A stretch of 42,394 nucleotides of DNA from Pseudomonadota bacterium (GTDB lineage: Bacteria; Desulfobacterota; Desulfobacteria; Desulfobacterales; Desulfolunaceae), in NCBI GenBank assembly GCA_018818835.1, contig JAHIRD010000103.1, positions 1 to 42,394 on the forward strand, written 5' to 3'. Positions 33,225-41,146 of this stretch are shown one piece after another. The first letter of the stretch is position 1. Each line of letters begins with the position of its first letter. Both the position numbers and the translations under genes were made by a program. The notes under the pieces are model-generated. The model saw only the letters and a list, made by a program, of their open reading frames with translations, was not told the DNA's origin and ran no database searches.

Positions 33225-33269
33225 ATCTGTTTCCTGATAGTTGAATGAAGCAAATCACGCGCCTAATTT

Positions 33270-34313
33270 CTATGAAAGAAGATTTTCAAAGTCATACCCT
33301 TCAAAAAAGGCATGTGCTTCGTCCTTGTTTTTAATTGCACCCAGACATAGTGGAATGTGATTGGGCCGTTGCAGGGCAGTCAATGCATGCATGACATAGT
33401 TGTAGTTGTTTTTGAAGGTCTGCATGGCAATACACTGGACAATAAGACCGATCAGCGCTCCCGGGACTAAATTTGTATTTAAGAATCTTGCGTTTGTGCC
33501 ATGACAAACAGATGGCTTAAGTTCATTGATGCAGTTCAAAATAAATTTTAGAAAATCTCGGTACATATATTTACTGGTGCCACGAAAGTCATCGTTGCTG
33601 AACATAAAGGAGCCGTTTATAAAAAAATCGATTTTTACGTTTTCCAACCCTTTTAAATTACCGGCTTTGTCAAAATTGACAACACGAAAAATGTCATGGA
33701 ATTTCAAGGTGTGAAAAATTGGATTTTCACCTTTCATGACATGGGAACTGCAGGCATAGCAATCGTCGTCTTTTATAAAACAGTCCATGACTTCTTCTTC
33801 GTATTCAACGCTGTCCCGGGCATGGATTTGTTTGTTTTTTAATATCCGGTAATAACTGTAAACACCGCTTAAAACTTCAACCAGATGGAAACAATGGAGC
33901 TGGTTGACTGTGATGGCTTGTAAAAAATTTGTATCCAGGTGTAATCCGATGAGTTTCTTTTTTAAGAGTGTATCCAAATAGGGGCGTGAACAAAGAAGGC
34001 CTTTGCTTCCTCTGAAGGATGCATCCAGCTCAATATCCATGATTTCTTCACGGTCATTCACGGTCAAGGATATGAGGGTCGGCATGGATACATCCATGCT
34101 TCTTATCCGGGACACATTCCTCTGCCACCCGAGGATGGTTTCCATGTTATCCGGGCGTGTCCGGGTATCGACGACCGTGCCCCTGAAACGGCACATGGGT
34201 ACTGTACGGCTTATTGAATAATAGTGATTTTCAGTAATTGATTTTTTAATGGACTCTAAATCATGAATTGCTGAATAATCGTTTATCAAAAGCGTTGGTT
34301 TAATGCCATCCAC
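33270..34313 (-). CDS. Unrecognised protein opening the biosynthetic cluster
   Basis: A 347-residue protein without signal peptide or membrane segments. The only start in this frame near the 5' end is GTG at 34313, with no good ribosome site; the next ATG, at about residue 40, precedes CRFRGTVVDTRTRPDN. Residues about 35-170 weakly recall DUF2889: an N-terminal TRTRPDNMETILGWQRN, LISLTVNDREEIMDIELDAS, and a C-H-L motif in NQLHCFHLVEVLSG. This is a low-confidence resemblance. The second half contains CFIKDDDCYACSSHV and FINGSFMFSNDDFRGTSKYM. It is the first gene of the set, 45 bases before the ligase. Its position suggests a role in product assembly, such as an accessory or transferase enzyme, but no function is assigned. 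Confidence 0.6.
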   Translation of the reverse strand: MDGIKPTLLINDYSAIHDLESIKKSITENHYYSISRTVPMCRFRGTVVDTRTRPDNMETILGWQRNVSRIRSMDVSMPTLISLTVNDREEIMDIELDASFRGSKGLLCSRPYLDTLLKKKLIGLHLDTNFLQAITVNQLHCFHLVEVLSGVYSYYRILKNKQIHARDSVEYEEEVMDCFIKDDDCYACSSHVMKGENPIFHTLKFHDIFRVVNFDKAGNLKGLENVKIDFFINGSFMFSNDDFRGTSKYMYRDFLKFILNCINELKPSVCHGTNARFLNTNLVPGALIGLIVQCIAMQTFKNNYNYVMHALTALQRPNHIPLCLGAIKNKDEAHAFFEGYDFENLLS

Positions 34314-34871
34314 AGTCGTATGTACCCTAAATAATAGATATTAATAAGTGTATTGCGTTGTTTTATGTCATGTCGCGTATCTTAAATGAATGACATATAA
34401 ATAAAACACATCAAGGGATAAAAACGTAAATATGCCATTACCCTTGGCAAGGCCTGAAACTAAGAATGGACACGATTTAAAAATAATCCTTGTTAGAGTG
34501 CCCAGTCAGTCCAAAAATGAAACGATAGTTTTTGTCAATGTATTAATGAATATGTATCCAAATGATATGAGGTTGTCCAGTTGTTTGTGAGAAGTATTTT
34601 CCCTGAGTGCCCTCATATTGCGAACATATACAGGGATTCCTGGGTGTCGGTGAGATTGTGATTTATGTTTGTTCATGATTGTATACGCTGTTTTTCATGA
34701 TCGAAGGGTGTTTCCTTCACAGGTATTTTTTAATGTATTGACCTTATGTAAAAAAATTGTCACAAGGCCTAAAAATGAATTTCATTAGTTCAGTGATAAG
34801 TGTTTATGGTGTCTGGAAGGTGATGTGTTACTGGGTTTTAAAAAAATAACATGTTCCAAGGAGCAAGGGTT
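34314..34871. other. AT-rich regulatory gap before the biosynthetic cluster
   Basis: No gene is supported over these 558 bases. ATGTCAT (34365-34371) and ATGACAT (34390-34396) form a perfect 7-base inverted repeat with an 18-base spacer, about 55-80 bases upstream of the first cluster gene; it could be an operator. I see no clear -35/-10 pair on the minus strand and no terminator with a T-run after rsmB. The base composition is more AT-rich than the genes on either side. Confidence 0.5.
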
Positions 34872-36230
34872 TCATGACATACGTTTCAGCCGAACCATAA
34901 AAAAACCATCCATATGGTGAATATGGGGAAGAGAAACAAAACAACCTTTTGAGTTTTTTAGAACAGCGATGCGTGATGGGAGGTTGTCATTATCATGAAT
35001 TATCATGAAATCAGGGTGCTGGTGAAGAAATGAGTCGATGACAGCCTCGTTTTCTTCGGGTTCAAAGGAGCAGACAGCATAGACCATGACTCCTGATGGC
35101 TTGAGTTGCTCTGACAAGGCACTGAGAAAACGGACCTGACGTTTTTTATAACGGTTGAGATTTTTTTTAGTCAGACTCCATTTACTGTCCGGATTACGTC
35201 GGATCACTCCCATTCCCGAGCAAGGAGCATCCACAAGGATTCGGTCAAAATAACCGAGCTTTTCAGAGTCAAAGGGTTTTTCAAGATCAATGATCTGAGT
35301 TTTTACAATGGAAATCCCAAGACGCTTCATGTCCAGATTCAGGCGGGCTAATTTTTTCCCGTCATGGTCTAAAGCAATAATTTCACCCCGGTTCCCCATA
35401 AGCTGGGCAAGGTGACCTGTTTTTCCTCCCAGGCCAGCGCACGCATCCAAGACACGTTCACCGGGGCAGGGGCAGAGAATCTGACTGACCAGCTGGGCTG
35501 CTTCATCCTGTACCTGGAACCATCCGTCCTTGAATGGCGGAAGAAGGAAAATGGCCTGATCAGGATGGGTAAAGGACAATCCATCAGTTGCAAACTCTGA
35601 GAACATCAGATCTTTGACATGGGGGTCCAATGATTCGAAAAGGGCTGTTTTGTCTGTTTTCAGTGTGTTGGTCCGGATGGTGATTTCAGGTATGCTGTTT
35701 ATATGGTCACATAGCTGAAGGGTTTCTTCTTCACCAAAACGATTCAACCATTTCTGAATCAACCAGGTGGGGAAGGATTTGCCCAGGGATATGGACAGGG
35801 TCAAATTTTCATCTCCATTGGGAAAGGGTACCGAGTCCAAGTTCCTGGCGATGTTGCGCAATACACCATTTACAAATTTGACCACCCAGACCGGACCGTT
35901 CTTTTTGGCCAGATCCACCGAGGTGTTCACGGCTGCAGACTCGGGAATCCGTGAGAGAAACTTCAGCTGAAAAACACCCAGTCTCAACGTGTTCAAAATT
36001 TCAGGCTTGATTTTTTCCAAGGGCGTTTTTGAAAAATGGGCGATGATATAATCGATATGCCCTCTCCACCTGATCACGCCGTACACAAGGGCATTGACCA
36101 GGGACATATCCCGTTTGTCCAGCTGGATTTTACCTTCGGTAAAATCATTCATGACCATATCCAGGGTAAGATTTTTTTTATCAAGGGTGTTTAAAATGTT
36201 GAGGGCCGATTCCCGTGCATGGACAGTCAT
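34872..36230 (-). CDS. rsmB: 16S rRNA (cytosine-967 C5) methyltransferase RsmB
   Basis: A 452-residue enzyme that methylates C967 of 16S rRNA with S-adenosylmethionine. An N-terminal NusB-like RNA-binding domain (about 1-150: ARESALNILNTLDKK, LVNALVYGVIRWRGHIDYI) is followed by the methyltransferase domain with the SAM loop DACAGLGGKTGHLAQL near 255-270. The DAPCSGMGVIRRNPD motif near 327 holds one key Cys, and YAVCSFEPEEN near 390 holds the catalytic Cys. Length is normal. It ends the ribF to rsmB operon, 96 bases downstream of fmt, the usual def-fmt-rsmB order of many bacteria. Confidence 0.93.
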   Translation of the reverse strand: MTVHARESALNILNTLDKKNLTLDMVMNDFTEGKIQLDKRDMSLVNALVYGVIRWRGHIDYIIAHFSKTPLEKIKPEILNTLRLGVFQLKFLSRIPESAAVNTSVDLAKKNGPVWVVKFVNGVLRNIARNLDSVPFPNGDENLTLSISLGKSFPTWLIQKWLNRFGEEETLQLCDHINSIPEITIRTNTLKTDKTALFESLDPHVKDLMFSEFATDGLSFTHPDQAIFLLPPFKDGWFQVQDEAAQLVSQILCPCPGERVLDACAGLGGKTGHLAQLMGNRGEIIALDHDGKKLARLNLDMKRLGISIVKTQIIDLEKPFDSEKLGYFDRILVDAPCSGMGVIRRNPDSKWSLTKKNLNRYKKRQVRFLSALSEQLKPSGVMVYAVCSFEPEENEAVIDSFLHQHPDFMIIHDNDNLPSRIAVLKNSKGCFVSLPHIHHMDGFFMVRLKRMS

Positions 36231-36326
36231 GTCAATCCTTTATCCTGGGTAAGCAGTGATTGAAGTTTGAAAAATCTATAGTACACTTTGGTTGATTTTG
36301 CGAGAAGAAAAATGGTGGAACAGGGC

Positions 36327-37262
36327 TTATGAAAACATGTCGCCCTCGTTGATGGGAAAACCCCTGAGGAAATCGGCAACAGGCATCCGTTTGCCTGATG
36401 CCCCCTGAATTTCAAGGATGGAAACAGCGCCTTTTCCTGCCTGGACAATCAGTTTACCGTTTGTGCTTCTGATAACCATGCCTGGAATGATTCCAGGGGA
36501 ATGATCCATAACCTCAATCTTGTACACTTTCAGCCGTTTATCTGAAATAAACGTATAGGCGCCGGGCCAGGGGGTCATGCCCCGGACAAAACAATCCAAC
36601 TCAAAGGACGTTCTGGTCCAGGGTATCTGGCCTTCCTTTTTGCTGAGCATGGGTGCGAAGCTGACCAGGTCAGGGTTCTGGGGCTGGGGTCTGTGTGCCC
36701 CGGCCAGGATTTTTTCCAGGGTTTGGATAATCAGGCCCGCTCCCATGGATGCCAGACGGTCATGGAGACTTTCCGCAGTATCATGATCAAAAATATCGGT
36801 CTTTGAGCAATCCAGGATGTCGCCGGAATCCATACCTTGATCCATGAGCATGGTGCTAACGCCCGTGGTTTTTTCTCCATTGATAATGGCCCGGTGAATG
36901 GGGGCCGCCCCCCTGTAAGCAGGCAGTAGAGAGGCATGGATGTTCACGGAACCCAAGGGAGGGATGGAAAGAAGCTGTTGTGAAAGAAATTGCCCAAAAG
37001 CCACAACAACGAAAAAATCAGGATTCAGAGCCTTGATCGTTTCAACCACGTCCTCTTCATTGATCCGGACAGGCTGAATAATATCCAGCCCAAGATCAAG
37101 GGCTGCTTTTTTTACAGGAGTGACAACCATTTTCTGGCCCCGGCCCTGGGGCCGGTCGGGCTGGGTGACCACCAGAGAAATTCGGTATCCCTTTTGGTGA
37201 AGCTCAAGAAGAGGCGGCACTGAAAAATCAGGTGTTCCCATGAAAACCAGAGAGGGACTCAT
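36327..37262 (-). CDS. fmt: Methionyl-tRNA formyltransferase
   Basis: A 311-residue enzyme that formylates the initiator Met-tRNA with 10-formyltetrahydrofolate. Visible signatures: FMGTPDFSVPPLLEL at the N-terminus, VTQPDRPQGRGQKMVVTPVK near 33-52, the catalytic region GSVNIHASLLPAYRGAAPIHRA (Asn, His and the downstream Asp in MDQGMDSGDIL), and a C-terminal OB-like domain. The gene lies 3 bases after def, so both are translated together. Full length; housekeeping role. Confidence 0.96.
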   Translation of the reverse strand: MSPSLVFMGTPDFSVPPLLELHQKGYRISLVVTQPDRPQGRGQKMVVTPVKKAALDLGLDIIQPVRINEEDVVETIKALNPDFFVVVAFGQFLSQQLLSIPPLGSVNIHASLLPAYRGAAPIHRAIINGEKTTGVSTMLMDQGMDSGDILDCSKTDIFDHDTAESLHDRLASMGAGLIIQTLEKILAGAHRPQPQNPDLVSFAPMLSKKEGQIPWTRTSFELDCFVRGMTPWPGAYTFISDKRLKVYKIEVMDHSPGIIPGMVIRSTNGKLIVQAGKGAVSILEIQGASGKRMPVADFLRGFPINEGDMFS

Positions 37263-37265
37263 ATC

Positions 37266-37781
37266 TCAGGAATCCTTTAAATGCTTTTTGACTTTTTTCT
37301 TGTACAGATTCCGTTTCAGAACACTTAAATGGTCAATAAAAAGAATACCGTTCAGGTGATCGATTTCATGCTGGAGAATTACGGCATGAAAGTTGTCCAC
37401 TTCTATGGTCATGGGCTCACCCATTCTGTCCAGGGCTTTGACCACGACACGTGAAGACCGCCTGACCGTGGCCCGAAGTTCAGGCACGCTGAGGCAGCCT
37501 TCATTATCTGAAACGAAAACCCCGTCTTTTTCTATGATTTCCGGATTGATAAGGGCATACCATGATTTTTCGGCATCGTCCATATCTTCGGTGGTGTTCA
37601 CGACGATGATCCGTTTATTGACACCCACCTGGACAGCAGCCAACCCGGACCCCGGAGCCTCGAACATGGTTTCCGCCATGTCTTCGATCAGTTCCTGGAT
37701 CGAGTCACCGAACTCGGTTACGGTTTCAGAGGGCTTCAACAAAAGGGGGTCTGGATAAGTAATGATATCTCGAATAGCCAT
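37266..37781 (-). CDS. def: Peptide deformylase
   Basis: A 171-residue metalloenzyme that removes the formyl group from new proteins. The three family motifs are complete: GSGLAAVQVG (motif I, GxGLAAxQ), EGCLSVP (motif II with the metal Cys) and HEIDHLNG (motif III, HExxH). I chose the ATG at 37781 because homologues begin with MAIRDIITYPDPLL. A TTG three codons earlier, 4 bases after AAAGG, is an alternative start. It is coupled to fmt by a 3-base gap. Confidence 0.95.
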   Translation of the reverse strand: MAIRDIITYPDPLLLKPSETVTEFGDSIQELIEDMAETMFEAPGSGLAAVQVGVNKRIIVVNTTEDMDDAEKSWYALINPEIIEKDGVFVSDNEGCLSVPELRATVRRSSRVVVKALDRMGEPMTIEVDNFHAVILQHEIDHLNGILFIDHLSVLKRNLYKKKVKKHLKDS

Positions 37782-37808
37782 GTCAAACAAAATACCTTTC
37801 TTGATTGA

Positions 37809-38885
37809 TCAGACGTTAGAAGAGTCCTGATTAAACAATTGTTTGAAATTGATACCAATCATCAACGCAGAAATCATTCCTGCGATGATCACAGGCACAA
37901 TTTGAACCACGTGGTTGATTAAAGTATACCCTGCTGCCGACTCTCCGGCAACAGAAAAGAGGGTTAATGCAAAAATCCCGCCGGCTTCCCAGATACCCCA
38001 ATAACCAGGGACAGATGGAAGGGCAATGAAAAAACAGATCATGACCATCACCGTGACAATTTGGGGAAATGAAACATCAAGCCCCGGGCAGGCAAAGGTC
38101 ATCAGGTAGTATGACAGGGCCTGTACGACCCAGATGGCCAGGGTGATGCCCAGGCAGGCAAGAATTTTGCCGGGGTTCTTTAACAAGGCCAGGCCATCGG
38201 CAAAATGCTCGATCAGGCGTGAGGCGGGTCTGAATACCTTGGTCTCAAGCCAATTTCGCTGTTGAATGCTGAGAAACACCAGATACTTGGGAATGCTGAT
38301 GACAAAATTTGCCAGGAGTTCCCGGAAGACCTTGATGCTGACAAGGATAATGCCCACAATAAGGGCAAGGCAAAGCTTTGCCATGCCATAACACACATGG
38401 GTCAGGGTCGCCCCGGTAAGTTGGTATTTGCCCACAGTAACGGTGAGGGCCGGGTCAATGGTGATATAGGACAGTGACAGGACAAGAAAAAGAATCAGGC
38501 AGATCAGGTCAAACAATCGTTCGCACACAACACTGGCCACACCGGTTGAAAATGGGATTTTTTCTCTTTTGGCAAGAATGATGGGGCGGGCAAGTTCACC
38601 CATGCGGCCAGGGAGAATACAGTTGAGCATAAACCCGATCATCAGGGGATGAAAGGCACCCCAGAAGGAAACAGGCTTGTAAGATTTGAGAATCCACTTC
38701 CACCGAAAGACTCTTAAAATAAATGACAGAAAAGCAGACAGAGAAACGGGGATCAGCCAAGCATAATTAACCGTCCCCAGATAATGCACAAGGTCTCGGA
38801 CAGGGATGTTTCTAAACGCCAGATAAAGGGCGAGTCCTGAAAATATAAGGCCCAGGCACAGGGAAAGTATAAGTTTTTTATTCAT
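37809..38885 (-). CDS. Flippase-like membrane protein (lysylphosphatidylglycerol synthase TM region family)
   Basis: A 358-residue inner-membrane protein with about eight hydrophobic segments and no soluble domain, of the UPF0104/LPG_synthase_TM family. Typical stretches are FLSFILRVFRWKWILKSYKP near 53-72 and ILPGRMGELARPIILAKRE near 95-113. Homologues fused to a synthase domain flip lipids in MprF; the stand-alone version is thought to move a lipid or glycolipid across the membrane, substrate unknown. The start ATG overlaps the ribF stop in TGATG, so translation is coupled. The neighbourhood with ribF and def is not informative on function. Confidence 0.85.
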   Translation of the reverse strand: MNKKLILSLCLGLIFSGLALYLAFRNIPVRDLVHYLGTVNYAWLIPVSLSAFLSFILRVFRWKWILKSYKPVSFWGAFHPLMIGFMLNCILPGRMGELARPIILAKREKIPFSTGVASVVCERLFDLICLILFLVLSLSYITIDPALTVTVGKYQLTGATLTHVCYGMAKLCLALIVGIILVSIKVFRELLANFVISIPKYLVFLSIQQRNWLETKVFRPASRLIEHFADGLALLKNPGKILACLGITLAIWVVQALSYYLMTFACPGLDVSFPQIVTVMVMICFFIALPSVPGYWGIWEAGGIFALTLFSVAGESAAGYTLINHVVQIVPVIIAGMISALMIGINFKQLFNQDSSNV

Positions 38886-39823
38886 CAGGCAAAGGGCTCC
38901 AAAATCAGGCGGGCCTTTTCAATATCTTTCCTGATTTGTTCCGATAATTCGGAGATCCCTGAAAATTTCTTTTCATCCCTTAATTTTTCGATGAGATTGA
39001 CCCGTATGTCCTGGTTGTAGATATCATGATTAAAATCAAGGATATGGACTTCCACGGTGAACAGATGGTCATCAAAGGTGGGGCTGTAACCAATGTTGGC
39101 TACCCCTTTGAATAGTCCGAAACGGCATTTAACAGTAACGGCGTAGACACCGGTTTCCGGTGAAAGCTCATCACGTAAATTGATGTTCGCTGTGGGGAAA
39201 CCCAGAAGCTTGCCGCCCCTGTCCCGTCCTGAAACCACCTTGCCCCTGAGCTGGTAGTGACGTCCCAGAAGTTCAGGCACGGTTTTTACATCACCCGATT
39301 TGATCATGTCCCGAATACGTGTACTGCTGATCCGGTCATCTCCATCAGGCGCTGTAATCCATTGGGGGATAATGATTTCAAAACCGAGTTTGTCCCCATA
39401 GGCTCTCAATAAATCGATATTCCCTTGCCGTTTCTTTCCAAAGGAATAATCGTTGCCCACCACAATGGCCTTCATGCCCAAGCGTTTGACCAGAAGATCT
39501 TCAATAAAATCGTTGGGTTCCATATCGGCAAATTCCCGGGTAAACGGGATGCTTAAAAGGACATCAATGCCGGTTCTTTCCAGAAGCTCGAGCTTCTGCT
39601 CATAGATGGTGATCAAGGGTGGGTGGCTACCATTATCAAGGACCCTGATGGGGTGGGGCTCAAAGGTGATGGCAACGGATGTCCCGTGGATTTCATGTGC
39701 TTTTTCAATGGTTGTATTCAACAGAGCCAGATGGCCCTTATGAACCCCATCAAAATTCCCAAGGGTGATCACTGCCTTTTCAAAGGGCTCATGGATGAGC
39801 TCAAGATCCTCAATTAATTTCAT
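38885..39823 (-). CDS. ribF: Bifunctional riboflavin kinase / FAD synthetase
   Basis: A 312-residue enzyme making FMN and then FAD from riboflavin. The N-terminal adenylyltransferase domain shows VITLGNFDGVHKGHLALL (about 18-35, with the HxGH-like motif), FEPHPIRVL, and ISSTRIRDMIKSGDV near 165-180. The C-terminal flavokinase domain carries LLGFPTANINL (GxPTAN motif) and GVYAVTVKCRFG with the catalytic Glu region VEVHILDFNHDIY. First gene of the ribF-flippase-def-fmt-rsmB set. No FMN riboswitch is recognisable in the short region before it. Supplies flavin to the several flavoenzymes of the cell, including the cluster dehydrogenase. Confidence 0.95.
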   Translation of the reverse strand: MKLIEDLELIHEPFEKAVITLGNFDGVHKGHLALLNTTIEKAHEIHGTSVAITFEPHPIRVLDNGSHPPLITIYEQKLELLERTGIDVLLSIPFTREFADMEPNDFIEDLLVKRLGMKAIVVGNDYSFGKKRQGNIDLLRAYGDKLGFEIIIPQWITAPDGDDRISSTRIRDMIKSGDVKTVPELLGRHYQLRGKVVSGRDRGGKLLGFPTANINLRDELSPETGVYAVTVKCRFGLFKGVANIGYSPTFDDHLFTVEVHILDFNHDIYNQDIRVNLIEKLRDEKKFSGISELSEQIRKDIEKARLILEPFA

Positions 39824-39847
39824 ATATTACAAATCCCTACTAATACC

Positions 39848-39973
39848 TTGACAAGAATTTCAAAGGGATATATAAATTTTTTTTGTTTTTAAATCAACGT
39901 TTTTATATGATTCTTCCGGCCATACGTTTTTTTAAATAAATCACTTGCTCCGGACCTAAATCGTTGATATACA
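39848..39973 (+). promoter_or_regulatory. Two candidate promoters for tRNA-Leu
   Basis: The proximal pair TTGCTC (39945-39950) and TATACA (39968-39973), with a 17-base spacer, would start transcription only a few bases before the tRNA. A distal pair TTGACA (39848-39853) and TATAAA (39871-39876), also 17 bases apart, is closer to consensus but over 100 bases away. Either or both may drive the tRNA gene. Confidence 0.6.
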
Positions 39974-39983
39974 CAGTCCCATT

Positions 39984-40070
39984 GCCGAAGTGGCGGAATT
40001 GGTAGACGCGCTAGGTTCAGGGTCTAGTGGGCGCATGCCTGTGCGAGTTCGAGTCTCGCCTTCGGCACCA
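39984..40070 (+). tRNA. tRNA-Leu, anticodon CAG
   Basis: An 87-base class II tRNA. The acceptor stem GCCGAAG pairs with CTTCGGC, followed by A and an encoded CCA. The D arm has TGGCGGAATTGGTAGACGCG; the anticodon stem CTAGG/TCTAG encloses TTCAGGG with anticodon CAG at positions 34-36, reading CUG. A long variable arm (TGGGCGCATGCCTGT) and the GAGTTCGAGTCTC T arm complete the fold, as in leucine tRNAs. Confidence 0.97.
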
Positions 40071-40080
40071 TAAAAAAATA

Positions 40081-40119
40081 AAGGGTTTTGAAGATTTTTC
40101 TTCAAAACCCTTTTTTTTA
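40081..40119 (+). terminator. Rho-independent terminator of tRNA-Leu
   Basis: AAGGGTTTTGAAG (40081-40093) pairs perfectly with CTTCAAAACCCTT (40100-40112), followed by a run of T. It lies 10 bases after the tRNA. An A-run on the left side would let it act on the other strand too. Confidence 0.93.
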
Positions 40120-40216
40120 TCTGGTCAACAGTATTTAAACTATTCTTCAATAGATCCTTACCATCCTAAAATTGCTGCTAAAATTAACGTTTAAAGTTAA
40201 TGACCAAAAAGAGACG

Positions 40217-40254
40217 TTGATATAGGGTGTTAAAAGGTCTATACTGATATAGAC
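40217..40254 (+). promoter_or_regulatory. VapBC promoter with overlapping palindromic operator
   Basis: TTGATA (40217-40222) and TATACT (40240-40245) are 17 bases apart. GTCTATA-CTGA-TATAGAC (40237-40254), a perfect 7-base inverted repeat, covers the -10 box. This arrangement fits autorepression by the VapB-VapC complex. AAGGAGGT (40261-40268) gives the antitoxin a very strong ribosome site. Confidence 0.8.
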
Positions 40255-40273
40255 TTCGTAAAGGAGGTAAACC

Positions 40274-40504
40274 ATGGAAGCAATTGCTCGATTGTTTAAA
40301 AACGGCCGATCCCAAGCAGTGAGGTTGCCAAAAGAATTTCGATTTGATGGAGATAGGGTCAGAATAAGAAAAGAAGGAAAGCGTGTGGTTCTGGAACCTT
40401 TGGAAAGAACCGAGTGGCCGGATGGCTTTTGGGACAGGTTTTCGACTGATCCGGATTTTGAAATTCCTGTTGCCTTGCCCTCGAAAGATATAGACCTGGA
40501 TTAA
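40274..40504 (+). CDS. vapB: VapB-type antitoxin
   Basis: A 76-residue antitoxin with an N-terminal AbrB/SpoVT-like swapped-hairpin DNA-binding fold: AIARLFKNGRSQAVRLPKEF and RFDGDRVRIRKEGKRVVLEP are hallmark VapB sequences. The acidic, proline-containing tail (FEIPVALPSKDIDLD) is the part that usually wraps the toxin. It lies 2 bases upstream of the PIN-domain toxin gene. Its promoter contains a palindromic operator over the -10 element. Confidence 0.9.
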   Translation: MEAIARLFKNGRSQAVRLPKEFRFDGDRVRIRKEGKRVVLEPLERTEWPDGFWDRFSTDPDFEIPVALPSKDIDLD

Positions 40505-40506
40505 TC

Positions 40507-40911
40507 ATGGATATGTTACTGGATACGAATATTGTCAGTTATTGGATGAGGGGGGATGAACAGATCATTTCAAAAATGCAATCCTGCCGACCCTGCGAGT
40601 TGGCCATATCAACAATCACCGTTGCCGAAATTCTTTTCGGAATTGAAAAATCCTCCAGCCGGAAGAAAGAGCGGATGAATAAATTGGACCACATTCGATC
40701 ACTTATTGAGATTATACCCTTCGATGTCGTTGCAGCGGAACAATACGGAAAAATAAGATCATATCTGGAAAAAAATGGGATTTCCATCAGTGAAAGGAAT
40801 ACCCAGATTGCATCCATTGCATTGGCCTATGGCCGGGTGGTCATTACCCATAACACAAAAGAGTTTAAACGGGTTCCCGGATTAGTTGTTGAGGACTGGA
40901 AAGAGGATTGA
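40507..40911 (+). CDS. vapC: VapC-type toxin, PIN-domain ribonuclease
   Basis: A 134-residue PIN-domain protein expected to cleave RNA, usually tRNA, when freed from VapB. Asp 6 in MLLDTNIVSYW and Glu in TVAEILFGIE are conserved acidic metal ligands. In the third motif, where relatives have N-D-L-x-IA, this protein has ERNTQIASIAL, so the expected Asp appears replaced by Asn. THNTKEFKRVPGL is a normal C-terminal motif. It may be a weak or altered toxin, or my alignment may be off by a residue. Start ATG lies 2 bases after the antitoxin stop. A transposase fragment follows directly. Confidence 0.9.
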   Translation: MDMLLDTNIVSYWMRGDEQIISKMQSCRPCELAISTITVAEILFGIEKSSSRKKERMNKLDHIRSLIEIIPFDVVAAEQYGKIRSYLEKNGISISERNTQIASIALAYGRVVITHNTKEFKRVPGLVVEDWKED

Positions 40912-40912
40912 G

Positions 40913-41023
40913 AGGTATTTTACCGAATCTGGGATTATCGGCAGCAAGGCGTTTGTGAGCGAGCATTACCAACGGTTCAAACACATGTTTCAATCCATTC
41001 ATGAAAAAACCAATAAAATTTAG
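40913..41023 (+). pseudogene. C-terminal fragment of a REP-associated tyrosine transposase (RAYT, IS200-like)
   Basis: The frame reads RYFTESGIIGSKAFVSEHYQ, then RFKHMFQSIHEKTNKI and a stop. The pattern R-Y-F-x-D/E-G/S-x-x-IGS-x-x-FV-x-E is the C-terminal end of Y1 transposases of the RAYT group. No start codon or catalytic HUH/Tyr region remains; the preceding sequence is the vapC end. This implies the VapBC module was inserted into, or replaced, the 5' part of a transposase gene. Confidence 0.6.
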
Positions 41024-41146
41024 GCATTACATACAACTTCCAGCAAAAATAATTAAATTTTATGAGATAATAGCACGAAGAAGAGCAAAAATGGCTTTCG
41101 GCGGCCCTGCCGGGGACCAAATTTTGAAAAGTTTGATCCACACTGC

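Noticed and set aside
39824-39983. Possible FMN riboswitch before ribF
   Set aside because: The sequence before the ribF start shows no conserved riboswitch words and the upstream space is taken by tRNA promoter elements.
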